Shown: piece after piece, positions 32,396-40,239 of the stretch | Layout of the letters: the number at the start of each line of letters is the position of its first letter | Numbering within the stretch: position 1 is the first letter of the stretch | From: Planctomycetota bacterium | Lineage (GTDB): Bacteria > Planctomycetota > Phycisphaerae > WQYP01 | Assembly (NCBI GenBank): GCA_021808485.1 | Contig: JAKBBN010000024.1 | Coordinates: 1 to 40,239, forward strand | DNA: 40,239 bases | Reading direction: 5' to 3' | Position numbers and translations under genes: made by a program | The notes under the pieces: model-generated | What the model was told of the DNA's origin: nothing | Databases searched by the model: none | Seen by the model: only the letters and a program-made list of their open reading frames with translations

Positions 32396-33520
32396 TCAGG
32401 TGTCCGGCGCGCAATGCCGGTCAAAAAGCGAATGTGGATTCAGAAAGCCGCGGGTGCCGAAGTAATCCATCGCCTCTTCCACCGTCTTAAACAGTTTGGT
32501 GGCGGTTTGGGTGACAAATGGGCTGGGCCCCGTTTTCGGCCGCCAGATGACATAGACCTCGCGTGAATGATCGTAGGCATGCTGAAGTTCCCGCTCCACT
32601 CCGCTGGACAGGGCGGGCCGCCCATCGGGCAATTCCGGAATATACGAAACGATCATGTCGCTTTGCCGCACCATCATAAAATCACGGGCATAGATCTGTC
32701 CGTTGATATCGCCGGCGATGGACAATATATCCTGATTGCGCATCGTCACCGGTTGGCCGTTGACCTCCAGTGAAAGCACATGCTGGTTGTCCTGCATGGC
32801 CAGAAGGGCGCGATCCGCCAGGGCTTTTTCATCCACATCGCCCGGATCAAACGTGATGAAGGCCGAGCTCATGTTCCGCCTGAATTCATTTATTTCACGG
32901 ATGATATCCGGCATTTCCATAACATGGCTCATCGGAAAACTGGGGTAAACTTTGCGCTGTCCCGGTCGCAGCAGGAGTCGGAACAGCGTTTCCGCGGTGC
33001 TGTTGGACCGTCCGCGGGCCAGCACATAAAACTTACCCGGACGTTCCGGATCAGCCCGTGCGATAATCTCCGTGGCCAGTATTTCCTCTTCCCGCCATAC
33101 CATCAGGTCTTTGAGTGAATGGTCGGTATTACGGTCCCGGATCAACCGCTGGTGCACCGCCTCCACATTGTCCAGGAGTGTCACATAAATATCCGCCTGA
33201 AACCGGGCAAGCTGGTCAAAATCAAAGGCGGCGAAAAGGCCGTGCTTCCAGCGGAACGTGGCATGTGAATTGACGATGACATTCGGATGGTTCCGGGCTT
33301 CCGCCAGAATATCGCGGAATACGGCCCGGCGAAGCGAATTCAACCGTGAAAGCGGCAGGTCCAATATGCGGCCGGGGCGGACATCCGGCGCTTCGCGGTA
33401 CATCATCTCGCCGACGTGGAATACCTTCAGTCGATCGCCCGCGGCATCCGCCAGGGCCTGCACTTCATCAAGATAGGCCTTGCGGTCTAATCCCACCTGG
33501 CCGGTCAGCAACATTCGCAT
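32396..33520 (-). CDS. P-loop kinase-like/deoxyribosyltransferase-like protein
   Basis: A 374-residue cytoplasmic protein; the start at 33520 has GAGGAG eight bases upstream. The N-terminus resembles small nucleoside/adenylate kinases: strand then loop LLTGQVGLDRK (4-14), followed by an adenylate-kinase-like helix region with several Arg/Asp-rich stretches (about 40-180). The loop does not fit the standard GxxxxGK[ST] pattern. The C-terminal part at about 288-358 (motifs DMIVSYIPELPDG and SSGVERELQHAYDHSREVY) looks like the nucleoside 2-deoxyribosyltransferase fold, in which a Glu after SSG would be the expected nucleophile region. The combined domain order suggests nucleotide metabolism or signalling. 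Function remains unassigned; I know this architecture only loosely, and the N-terminal assignment is the weaker half. Confidence 0.48.
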   Translation of the reverse strand: MRMLLTGQVGLDRKAYLDEVQALADAAGDRLKVFHVGEMMYREAPDVRPGRILDLPLSRLNSLRRAVFRDILAEARNHPNVIVNSHATFRWKHGLFAAFDFDQLARFQADIYVTLLDNVEAVHQRLIRDRNTDHSLKDLMVWREEEILATEIIARADPERPGKFYVLARGRSNSTAETLFRLLLRPGQRKVYPSFPMSHVMEMPDIIREINEFRRNMSSAFITFDPGDVDEKALADRALLAMQDNQHVLSLEVNGQPVTMRNQDILSIAGDINGQIYARDFMMVRQSDMIVSYIPELPDGRPALSSGVERELQHAYDHSREVYVIWRPKTGPSPFVTQTATKLFKTVEEAMDYFGTRGFLNPHSLFDRHCAPDT

Positions 33521-33711
33521 GCACCGCTCCTCGCAAACCGGAATTGTAAGAGGCAAACAGTCCGGAAACAATCACCCGCGCGACAAATCAATTGTTATTC
33601 CGGCCCTGCCTTGCCCCTGATGAATGGACAATGGGCATTGCGGAAGCTGCATATCCCCGCCCCGGCCGAATGAGCGCGAACCCGAGGTGCAAGCGGCGGA
33701 CCCAATGTTGT

Positions 33712-36700
33712 TTATTGTCCGGCCTGGGAGAGTTTTTCAAAATAAGCCTTCACCGGATTGCGATAACCGGCCGGCAGCGTGCCAACCATGGAATCGGTAA
33801 GCTTGCGTTTGATTTTGCCGTTATGGGTATTGTCCGCCACCAGGCGGGCCTGTGCGCCGGTAAGCAGTTTGGCTGTCGCCAGGCTTTGCACCGCCATTTT
33901 CTGGTAAAGAAGGGCGGTCTTATAGCGATAGGCCTTCAAGGCTTTTTCCGCGTTCTGCATAAGAACCTCGGATTCAATCAGTTTGAAATTGTTGAAACCG
34001 GCCGCACGCATCGTCAATCGCAGGCGGTCGGTCTGGTTCAGGAGTTGCGCCTGCAGGCCGGCCATTCGCTTGATACCCTTTTGCATGCTCAGCGGCGCCG
34101 GGCCTTCGAGTCCCTCGCCGCTGTAACCGGCCATTTTGCCCCCGCCTGTCGCGCCGCCGGGCGGCCGGCCGGAGGTGTCTTTTACCTGCCCGGAGTCAAA
34201 TTGATCACCGGTCAGCCGGGTGGGTGTGCGCCGGCCGCCCTTACGGGTGTCCGTGGCGCCCACCATTTCTCCGCTGGCCCGTCCTTCCCGTCCGGCGCCG
34301 CTGCGGCCCTGGATTTCATCATTTTTCGGCATTTGGTTGCCGGTAACGCCCTGCGCACTCATATCACTGATGGGGCCATCCATCGCTCCCCAGCCCACAC
34401 CCTTATTCATGGAATCATTCCATTTACTGCCCAGGCTTTCCATGTTGTTGGTCATGTCCTCTTCATGTTCAAGCAATTTTCCCACCATGTCCGTAAGCTG
34501 TGACGGCAGCGGCGGGGCGGGAACGTCATTTTGCGTAACCGGCTCTTCCATTTCCCATTTCATCGTGTCCGGTTGCTGCATCAGCCATTGTTCAATGTGC
34601 GATGTAAGCTTTTTGGCGTCTTCCAGGCCTTCCTGCTCCAACGGCGTGGCTATTTTTATGGCCTTTATTTTCAGTGCGTCCTTCGCCATCGCCATATCGA
34701 TTTTCATCTGGGCGACATCGTCCTTAAGGGATGCGTCCGCCTGGTCCTGCTCCGTAAGATTACTGGTATTCACCAGCGCCTGGTTCAGGAACCTGGACCA
34801 TTTATCTTCCGTCGCCTTGGCTTCCTTAAGCATCTTTTTGTCATTGGCGTCATATTGTGCGATCGGTTTCTGTGCCAACCGGGTGCTGGTGTTGATCACG
34901 CCTTTCTGCTGCTTTTCAAGTTTTTTCATGGCAATGGCCAGTTGTTTCCACATTTCCCGCTGCCGGTTGGGAATGCTGCTGCCTTGATGCGACACCACCG
35001 AATCAATCGGTTGGGCATGTGCGGAGGCGATGTCCAGCATCGCCTTCAGGCCGTTAAGCACGTTCAATTGCCGATTGTGCAGTTTTTTTCCGATGAAACC
35101 GGCCGCCGCGTTATCGGAAATGTGTGTGATATCGTCCGCACGCACCGCCGCCACCGTGGCATCCTTCCCGGCCAGCAATACCAGGGCGCTCTGAATTTTG
35201 GTCATTGATGCGGCAAAGGGAAAATGATGCGCGGTATCCAGCATGGTTGCCTTAAGCGTTGTCTGCCCCGTGTACACCCGTTGTGCAATGTGCCGCGCAT
35301 GATTCAGTGTTATCATCCCCAGCAATGGATTGGCCTGCACAATCAACCCCTGCTCCGCGGCGATCATACGCCGGATGCGCTGTTCAAGCCGTTGCCACAA
35401 ATTCCGATCGGCGGGAACCGTCGCCGGGGCTTGAATCCGGATCGCGTACATGTTTCCCGCCGCGGTCTGCGGGCCAAGCTGGGTCTGCCCGAAGCTGATA
35501 TCCCGATTGTCCGTGGCGCTGAACTGGTAATGCAGCACCTGTCCGGTTCTGTATTTGCCGGCGGAAATGGGCAATAACATTTTGATGGTCGTGGCCGTGG
35601 CCGGCAGGCCGTTTTCCGCATTCGGAATCGGCCAGCGGCGGATGGTGCGCATCGCCTTTTTTCCCACACCGAGTTGCAGCCGCACCATCGTCAGGCCGTA
35701 GTCATCCGTCGCACGCACTTCAATCGGCAGTTTCTCCCCCAATGATGCAAACACATTGCGGTGCGGCACAAGCACATGCACCACCGGCGGCTGATCCATG
35801 GTAATTCCCAGGCGGAAACGGCCGCCGCTGCCGTTGCTTGCCGCTGGAAACCGCTGCAGGCTCTTGCCGCTGGCATCATCAATCAGCCAGTCATATTTCA
35901 TCGAATGCCGCGGAATCAGGCGGAGCGTAAAATTCCGGCCGTCCGCGGATTGGGCGGGCAGTGTTTTTCCCTTGCCGGTTTCAACTAGGGCGCTGGAACC
36001 AATAAGCGCATGGTTCAACGTCGCCGTCAGCTGAACGCTGCTGCCCTGCGGCACGCTCAGGGATCCGGAATCCGCGGAGATATTCCGTCCGGTCAGCAGA
36101 ATAACGGTTTGCGGCTTGGCCGGATGTGTATAGGCCGGCGGGGTGACGATGATCCGATAGTCCGCCAGCGTTACCTTGGGCAGTACGGTAATGTGATACC
36201 ATTGGCTTTGCGTGCCCCCCGCGGAAATCATATACCGCAGATTTTCCGCGGCGCTGGTAAGCAGGTATCGGTAGGAACTGTTATTCCGGCCGAAAACAAC
36301 CATCGACAGCCGGCGTTGCCCGCCGCTTTTCAGCAGGATATGCAGGGTCGCGGTAACCAGCTTGTTTCCCGGAACCGCAACTTTAACGCTGAACTCCACC
36401 GGTGATCCGGCCAGCACCGTTTCCGTGCCGGGACCTATGTCCAAAATGCGCGCCAGCCCCTGGCGTGGAATAAATGTTCCGGGTTCGGCAAGCACCGCAA
36501 GGCCGCGCGTCAGTGATCCGGGAAACAGAATGAAAACAACCATCGCCAGCAGCAGAACCGCGGCGGTTTGTAACCATGGGCCGCGTTGCCGGCGCCACGG
36601 GACCACTTCATTAAGGTTTTGACTGGAAAGGCCGTGCTTTATCTCCCGCAGAACCTGCGGAATAAGAATCTGCCGTGGGTCCGCCAGCGGGCTGCCGGCC

Positions 36701-37098
36701 GGCACTGCCGGCAATTGCTGCATCTCGCCGGCGAGCAGCACGGCATTGATCAGGCCGTTATCCAGCGGCAAATTGTGATTCGCGGCTTCCGTTTCCACCC
36801 AGCGGGCGATCTGGCCGAATGCCGGCTTCCGCCAGATATGACCATGCAGATATTTAATGTAGCCCCAGACGATGGAGGCTGGAATAAGGGCCAGCAGCAG
36901 CCAATCAATCAAGTGCGGCAGAGGCAGTGTCCCGGCCAGAATAATGACACCGGTTGTAACGGCGAACGTTACCAGCAGAAACCGGGAAAGACCGGCCAGA
37001 ATTTGCGCAAGACGAAATTTATTGCCGGCCTCTTCCAGCTTGGCGGCAATATCCTCGAATTCCGCGGGCCATTGGCCGGACGAATCCATGGTTGTCAT
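33712..37098 (-). CDS. Second DUF4175-like membrane protein
   Basis: An 1128-residue paralogue of the protein at 21613-25602 with the same layout. Membrane spans lie at about 40-63, 66-85 and 178-202. Beta-rich regions follow (about 215-560), then helical segments at about 600-1000, and the C-terminal motif LPAGYRNPVKAYFEKLSQ (1108-1125). The start is ATG 37098, with GGGGTG six bases upstream; an in-frame GTG at 37107 is the alternative. Met- and Lys-rich helices (motif MWKQLAIAMKKLEKQQKG) replace the Gln-rich stretches of the first copy. A Gly-rich region with many charged residues (about 900-1000) precedes the C-terminus. It is upstream of the deoxyribosyltransferase-like gene by 191 bp. 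Function unknown. Confidence 0.65.
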   Translation of the reverse strand: MTTMDSSGQWPAEFEDIAAKLEEAGNKFRLAQILAGLSRFLLVTFAVTTGVIILAGTLPLPHLIDWLLLALIPASIVWGYIKYLHGHIWRKPAFGQIARWVETEAANHNLPLDNGLINAVLLAGEMQQLPAVPAGSPLADPRQILIPQVLREIKHGLSSQNLNEVVPWRRQRGPWLQTAAVLLLAMVVFILFPGSLTRGLAVLAEPGTFIPRQGLARILDIGPGTETVLAGSPVEFSVKVAVPGNKLVTATLHILLKSGGQRRLSMVVFGRNNSSYRYLLTSAAENLRYMISAGGTQSQWYHITVLPKVTLADYRIIVTPPAYTHPAKPQTVILLTGRNISADSGSLSVPQGSSVQLTATLNHALIGSSALVETGKGKTLPAQSADGRNFTLRLIPRHSMKYDWLIDDASGKSLQRFPAASNGSGGRFRLGITMDQPPVVHVLVPHRNVFASLGEKLPIEVRATDDYGLTMVRLQLGVGKKAMRTIRRWPIPNAENGLPATATTIKMLLPISAGKYRTGQVLHYQFSATDNRDISFGQTQLGPQTAAGNMYAIRIQAPATVPADRNLWQRLEQRIRRMIAAEQGLIVQANPLLGMITLNHARHIAQRVYTGQTTLKATMLDTAHHFPFAASMTKIQSALVLLAGKDATVAAVRADDITHISDNAAAGFIGKKLHNRQLNVLNGLKAMLDIASAHAQPIDSVVSHQGSSIPNRQREMWKQLAIAMKKLEKQQKGVINTSTRLAQKPIAQYDANDKKMLKEAKATEDKWSRFLNQALVNTSNLTEQDQADASLKDDVAQMKIDMAMAKDALKIKAIKIATPLEQEGLEDAKKLTSHIEQWLMQQPDTMKWEMEEPVTQNDVPAPPLPSQLTDMVGKLLEHEEDMTNNMESLGSKWNDSMNKGVGWGAMDGPISDMSAQGVTGNQMPKNDEIQGRSGAGREGRASGEMVGATDTRKGGRRTPTRLTGDQFDSGQVKDTSGRPPGGATGGGKMAGYSGEGLEGPAPLSMQKGIKRMAGLQAQLLNQTDRLRLTMRAAGFNNFKLIESEVLMQNAEKALKAYRYKTALLYQKMAVQSLATAKLLTGAQARLVADNTHNGKIKRKLTDSMVGTLPAGYRNPVKAYFEKLSQAGQ

Positions 37099-37107
37099 AT
37101 TCTGCAC

Positions 37108-37418
37108 CCCGAACGCGAATAGGCTCTGGCTTTTACCAACTTCGCTCCATTTTGGCTCTGCTGATTATAACGTAATTGCGGACGGATTGTTGCCATTTAT
37201 TTGGCCGCACTTTCGGGGTGGGGGGGACCATAATGTGACCGGTCCATTTTACCGTTTGCCCCTCCCGGCCGGCGGCGTTAAACTCCGGGGAATCTTTTTC
37301 CCTGGAGCCGGCAGTTTGCAACCGGTTCGGCCCGGATAAATTGCAAGAATGTAACGAATCATCCGTTATGGGAATATCCGGTTGAAAACCGTGTTGTTGT
37401 TTCACCAGGCAAACCGAT
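37108..37418. other. Divergent intergenic region
   Basis: This 311-bp space serves the minus-strand DUF4175-like gene and the plus-strand GH127 gene. It holds a minus-strand TATAAT box (37164-37169), a G-rich run at about 37215-37228, and no supported gene. I see no strong plus-strand promoter. Confidence 0.5.
37164..37169 (-). promoter_or_regulatory. TATAAT box for DUF4175-like gene
   Basis: A perfect minus-strand TATAAT about 66 bases before ATG 37098, the same distance as the box before the other DUF4175-like gene. At 18-base spacing the -35 is GCAACA (three of six), so the promoter is tentative. Confidence 0.38.
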
Positions 37419-40040
37419 ATGGCGTTCAATAATCATCGGAAATCTTCTGGCCCCGCACCGGCAAACGGGCAATCCGCCGCTGCGCACCCGGGCATTTCGC
37501 GACGCACCCTGCTGGCCGCCTCGGCCGCCGTCGTACTCCCGTCGCTGGCCGGGGCCGGGCCGTTGCCGGCGCGAAATAGCGCGGTTGGACCGCCCGGCTG
37601 GCTTGACCGCGTTGCCGGACCGGGTTCCGCGGCGGCCCGCATGACGCCGGCGGGCATGGGTTGTGTGAAGTTCTACGGCCTGTTGCACGACCGTATTACC
37701 GCCTGTATCGGCAACTTAACGATGGCCCAGAGCGTGGATCGCCTGATTGATCCTTTTATCACCAAGGCTGATTCGGGTGATCAGGAGTGGCGATGCGAAT
37801 TTTGGGGCAAGTGGTTTGATGCCGCCGCCATGGCCTACGGTTACGACCCCAAACCGGAATACCGCGCCAAGCTGACGGAAGCGGTGCAAAAATTGCTCGC
37901 CACGCAATCGCCGCAGGGCTACATCGGCACCTACAATTCCCGGTCCGAACTGGGCACATGGGATATATGGGGCCGTAAATATGTACTGCTGGGCCTGCTG
38001 GATTATCATGATATTACCGGCGATAAAAAAACTTTGGCCGCCGCGGCCCGCAGCATTGATTACCTGATGAGTCAGGTGGGACCGGGCAGGATCAACATCT
38101 GCAATACCGGGTATGCCGCCTGGAAGGGCGATCCGTCGAGTTCCATTCTCGCCATGATTGTCATGCTGTTTGAGCGGACGGGTGAGGACAAATACCTGCA
38201 TTATGCCGACTATATTGTGGGCCAGTGGAGCAAACCGAGTAAATTGGCGCCGCAGGGCATGCAGCTGGTGAAAAGCGCCCTGGACGGGACGCCGCCGGAC
38301 AACATCAACGCCCCGAAAGCGTACGAAATGACCTCCTGCTATGAGGGCCTTTGCGAGCTTTACCGCGTTACGGGCAAGGCCGAGTACCTGCGGGCGTGCG
38401 TTACATATGCCCATGGGGTGATTGCCGATGAAATAATGGCCCACGGCGGAGGCTCCGCTTCCGAGTTGTGGGCGGGTTGCGGGCACGGTCAGGCATCCGT
38501 CATTCGTTTTTCGTCTGAAACGTGCGTTACGGAAACATGGATGCGCTATTGCCTGCACCTGCTGCAACTCACCGGCGATCCGCTTTATGCCGAACAGTTG
38601 GAACAGTCTTTGCACAATGCCCTGCTTGCGGCACTGCTGCCGAACGGGAACTGGTTTTCGTACTTTTCGGCCCTCAGCGGCCAGCGGGTGCCGAGTTATC
38701 AGCAATGCACCGTGCCGAATTGGGCGGACGCATCGTTTGCGGCCCGCCAGCAGTCGCAGCAATACAATGTCCCCGCAAATGTCGTCTGCAGTTGCTGTGT
38801 GTGCAACGGCCAGCGCGGGCTTATGATGACCCCGTATTGGGCCGTCATGACCACTGCCGACGGAATTGCGGTGAATCTGTATAACGCCGGCGAGGCTAAC
38901 CTGCCGCTCCCTTCGGGAAGGCACGCCGCGCTGAGCCAGCGCACCGGCTATCCCCTGGACGGCCGGATTGATCTGACCATTGGGCTGCAACAGGCCGAAC
39001 ATTTTACGCTCCGGCTGCGCATTCCATCCTGGAGCCGCAAGGTGTCGCTGAAAGTTAACGGCATGCCGGTGCGGGCGCCGCTGCCGCCGGGACAATACGC
39101 GCGGATCCATCGTCAGTGGAAAAATGGCGACCGCGTGACGCTGAATTTGGACATGCGGGGTCGGATCATGCGGGACCCGGCCGGTTCGCCGGCGGTTGCA
39201 CTGTTTCGCGGTCCGCTGCTGCTGGCGATGGATAGCCGGCTGGCTGCGGAAAAGGCCGCCACCGCCCTGCGGATTGAAGCCGGCGGTGATGGGTATTTCG
39301 AGGTGGAAGTTCAACCGCGGATCGCCGCGGCGCACGGCGTAAACCTGGCTTGCACCGTGCCGATGCGTGCGGCCGATGGCTCGCGCCACAAGCTGATATT
39401 GTGCGATTACGCCTCGGCCGGCAATGGCTGGCGCACGCAGTCGCTTTTTCGATCCTGGTTGCCGCAACCGCTGAATATGGCCGCAATCTGGTCCGGGATT
39501 ACTCCCTGGCAATGGCTGACCTATCCGAATTTTCGCACCCAGGCGCCGGTGCGGTTCATCACACAATGGCACTATGCCGGCCCATACATGCGGGCCGGAA
39601 AATCTTACGCCGAACTTTTTGACATCCCGTTTGGTCCTGAAAAAGCCGGCGCTCACGTGCGTTGGCGTCAGGTTAAAGTTCCGGCGGGAACCGATTCATT
39701 GAATCCTTTTGTGGTTGACTTGAAACGATTGCTTGGCGGAAATAATCGCGTCGCGTACCTGCGCGCCGCCGTCATGGCGCGCGGCTCTCAGGATGCGATA
39801 CTGGCCTTAGGCACCGATGACGGTGTCAAAGCATGGCTGAATGGAAAACCGGTCTGGCAAAACAACGCCACGCGCGGGCTTGTGCCGGATCAGGAAACGG
39901 TAAAAGTGCGGCTGCGGAATGGCCGCAATGTGCTGCTGCTGAAAGTCACGCAGGATATCAATGCCTGGGGAGCCTGCGCCCGCTTCCTTCCGCTGCCGGA
40001 AGATGGCGAAGTTATCGGCTACCGCGCGACGATGGCTTAA
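37419..40040 (+). CDS. Tat-exported GH127 beta-L-arabinofuranosidase-like enzyme
   Basis: An 873-residue exported glycosidase of the GH127 (former DUF1680) family, which releases beta-L-arabinofuranose through a zinc-bound cysteine nucleophile. A Tat signal is present (SRRTLL at 27-32, cleavage region near 45-50). The alpha/alpha-barrel covers about 75-470. Zinc and catalytic residues fit the family: Glu367 and Cys369 in SETC, then Cys459-Cys460 in SCCVCN, with Cys459 the predicted nucleophile. Glu349 (SELWAG) is a candidate acid/base. Beta-domains follow (about 490-640), and an extra C-terminal beta-sandwich at about 740-870 (motif LALGTDDGVKAWLNGK) resembles ligand-binding modules. No strong ribosome site precedes ATG 37419 (CCAGG eight bases up). 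It may act on arabinan side chains together with the lyase and GH35. Confidence 0.83.
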   Translation: MAFNNHRKSSGPAPANGQSAAAHPGISRRTLLAASAAVVLPSLAGAGPLPARNSAVGPPGWLDRVAGPGSAAARMTPAGMGCVKFYGLLHDRITACIGNLTMAQSVDRLIDPFITKADSGDQEWRCEFWGKWFDAAAMAYGYDPKPEYRAKLTEAVQKLLATQSPQGYIGTYNSRSELGTWDIWGRKYVLLGLLDYHDITGDKKTLAAAARSIDYLMSQVGPGRINICNTGYAAWKGDPSSSILAMIVMLFERTGEDKYLHYADYIVGQWSKPSKLAPQGMQLVKSALDGTPPDNINAPKAYEMTSCYEGLCELYRVTGKAEYLRACVTYAHGVIADEIMAHGGGSASELWAGCGHGQASVIRFSSETCVTETWMRYCLHLLQLTGDPLYAEQLEQSLHNALLAALLPNGNWFSYFSALSGQRVPSYQQCTVPNWADASFAARQQSQQYNVPANVVCSCCVCNGQRGLMMTPYWAVMTTADGIAVNLYNAGEANLPLPSGRHAALSQRTGYPLDGRIDLTIGLQQAEHFTLRLRIPSWSRKVSLKVNGMPVRAPLPPGQYARIHRQWKNGDRVTLNLDMRGRIMRDPAGSPAVALFRGPLLLAMDSRLAAEKAATALRIEAGGDGYFEVEVQPRIAAAHGVNLACTVPMRAADGSRHKLILCDYASAGNGWRTQSLFRSWLPQPLNMAAIWSGITPWQWLTYPNFRTQAPVRFITQWHYAGPYMRAGKSYAELFDIPFGPEKAGAHVRWRQVKVPAGTDSLNPFVVDLKRLLGGNNRVAYLRAAVMARGSQDAILALGTDDGVKAWLNGKPVWQNNATRGLVPDQETVKVRLRNGRNVLLLKVTQDINAWGACARFLPLPEDGEVIGYRATMA

Positions 40041-40239
40041 CGGGTGGACGAACCAAGCGATTGCGGCGAATAATTGGGGCGATTACCGGCGGTGATTGCG
40101 TTCCGCATTTAATTGTTTCCGGCCTTCGGGTTAAAACCAAAGCCGCAGGGAATTACAGTTCGGAGACATGGTTATACGGGGATCGGGGGATTTTACGGGG
40201 TTGCCGCGGGCGACCGCCAAAGATAGTATGATGAGCAGT
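40041..40239. other. Window end, no gene seen
   Basis: The last 199 bases have no supported gene. No terminator with a T-run is visible after the GH127 stop. A gene could begin just beyond the edge, since the final bases contain ATGATGAGC. Confidence 0.4.

Noticed and set aside
33592..34503. A 303-codon plus-strand frame
   Set aside because: Mostly antisense to the second DUF4175-like gene, with arginine-rich shadow-like composition.
37716..39656. A 646-codon open frame on the minus strand
   Set aside because: It is exactly antisense to the GH127 gene, whose motifs are clear; long antisense frames are common in GC-rich coding DNA.
5202..40040. PEP-CTERM sorting tails on the exported enzymes
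   Set aside because: The C-termini of the PL4, GH35, SGNH and GH127 proteins lack the motif, hydrophobic span and Arg cluster.
1..40239. CRISPR arrays, tRNA/rRNA genes, transposases, prophage genes
   Set aside because: I looked for regular spaced repeats, cloverleaf patterns and the relevant protein motifs and found none.

Overview
The window is GC-rich bacterial DNA, most likely from a planctomycete of the Phycisphaerae type. The basis is protein content: an exosortase with an EpsI-type partner next to polysaccharide-export genes, two very large DUF4175-like membrane proteins, a HEAT-repeat protein fused to a rhamnogalacturonan lyase, and Tat-exported GH35 and GH127 glycosidases. This is inference from family knowledge; there is no rRNA or marker gene here. 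I see no tRNA, CRISPR array, transposase or integrase.

Positions 1-5085 hold a loose run of small, poorly conserved plus-strand genes, mostly membrane proteins of unknown function. It also carries two copies (1609-1741, 4620-4752) of a 133-bp repeat about 88% identical, and a small reading frame broken by an in-frame TGA (4310-4576). This is the least explained part.

Positions 5086-8687 carry a good promoter and a secreted protein made of an N-terminal beta-sandwich, HEAT repeats and a PL4 lyase. Positions 9288-20202 form the envelope/exopolysaccharide locus, all on the plus strand: a Wza-like export lipoprotein, an exosortase, an EpsI-family protein overlapping it by 4 bp, a 1562-residue TPR protein and a Wzz-type chain-length protein. 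The last has a kinase-like domain whose P-loop lysine is missing. No glycosyltransferase, polymerase or PEP-CTERM substrate lies in the window.

Positions 20372-28328 are a minus-strand series: aquaporin, GMC oxidoreductase, DUF4175-like protein and a squalene-cyclase-fold protein. A divergent promoter region with a palindrome separates it from a Tat-exported GH35 beta-galactosidase (28660-31455). A second minus-strand series (37098 to 31528) carries another DUF4175-like protein, a P-loop/deoxyribosyltransferase-like protein and an SGNH esterase. A GH127 enzyme (37419-40040) diverges from it.

Taken together, PL4, GH35, GH127 and SGNH proteins would suit breakdown of rhamnogalacturonan-I with galactan and arabinan side chains. 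The central locus would build and anchor surface polysaccharide or protein. The link between these two activities is inference from proximity.
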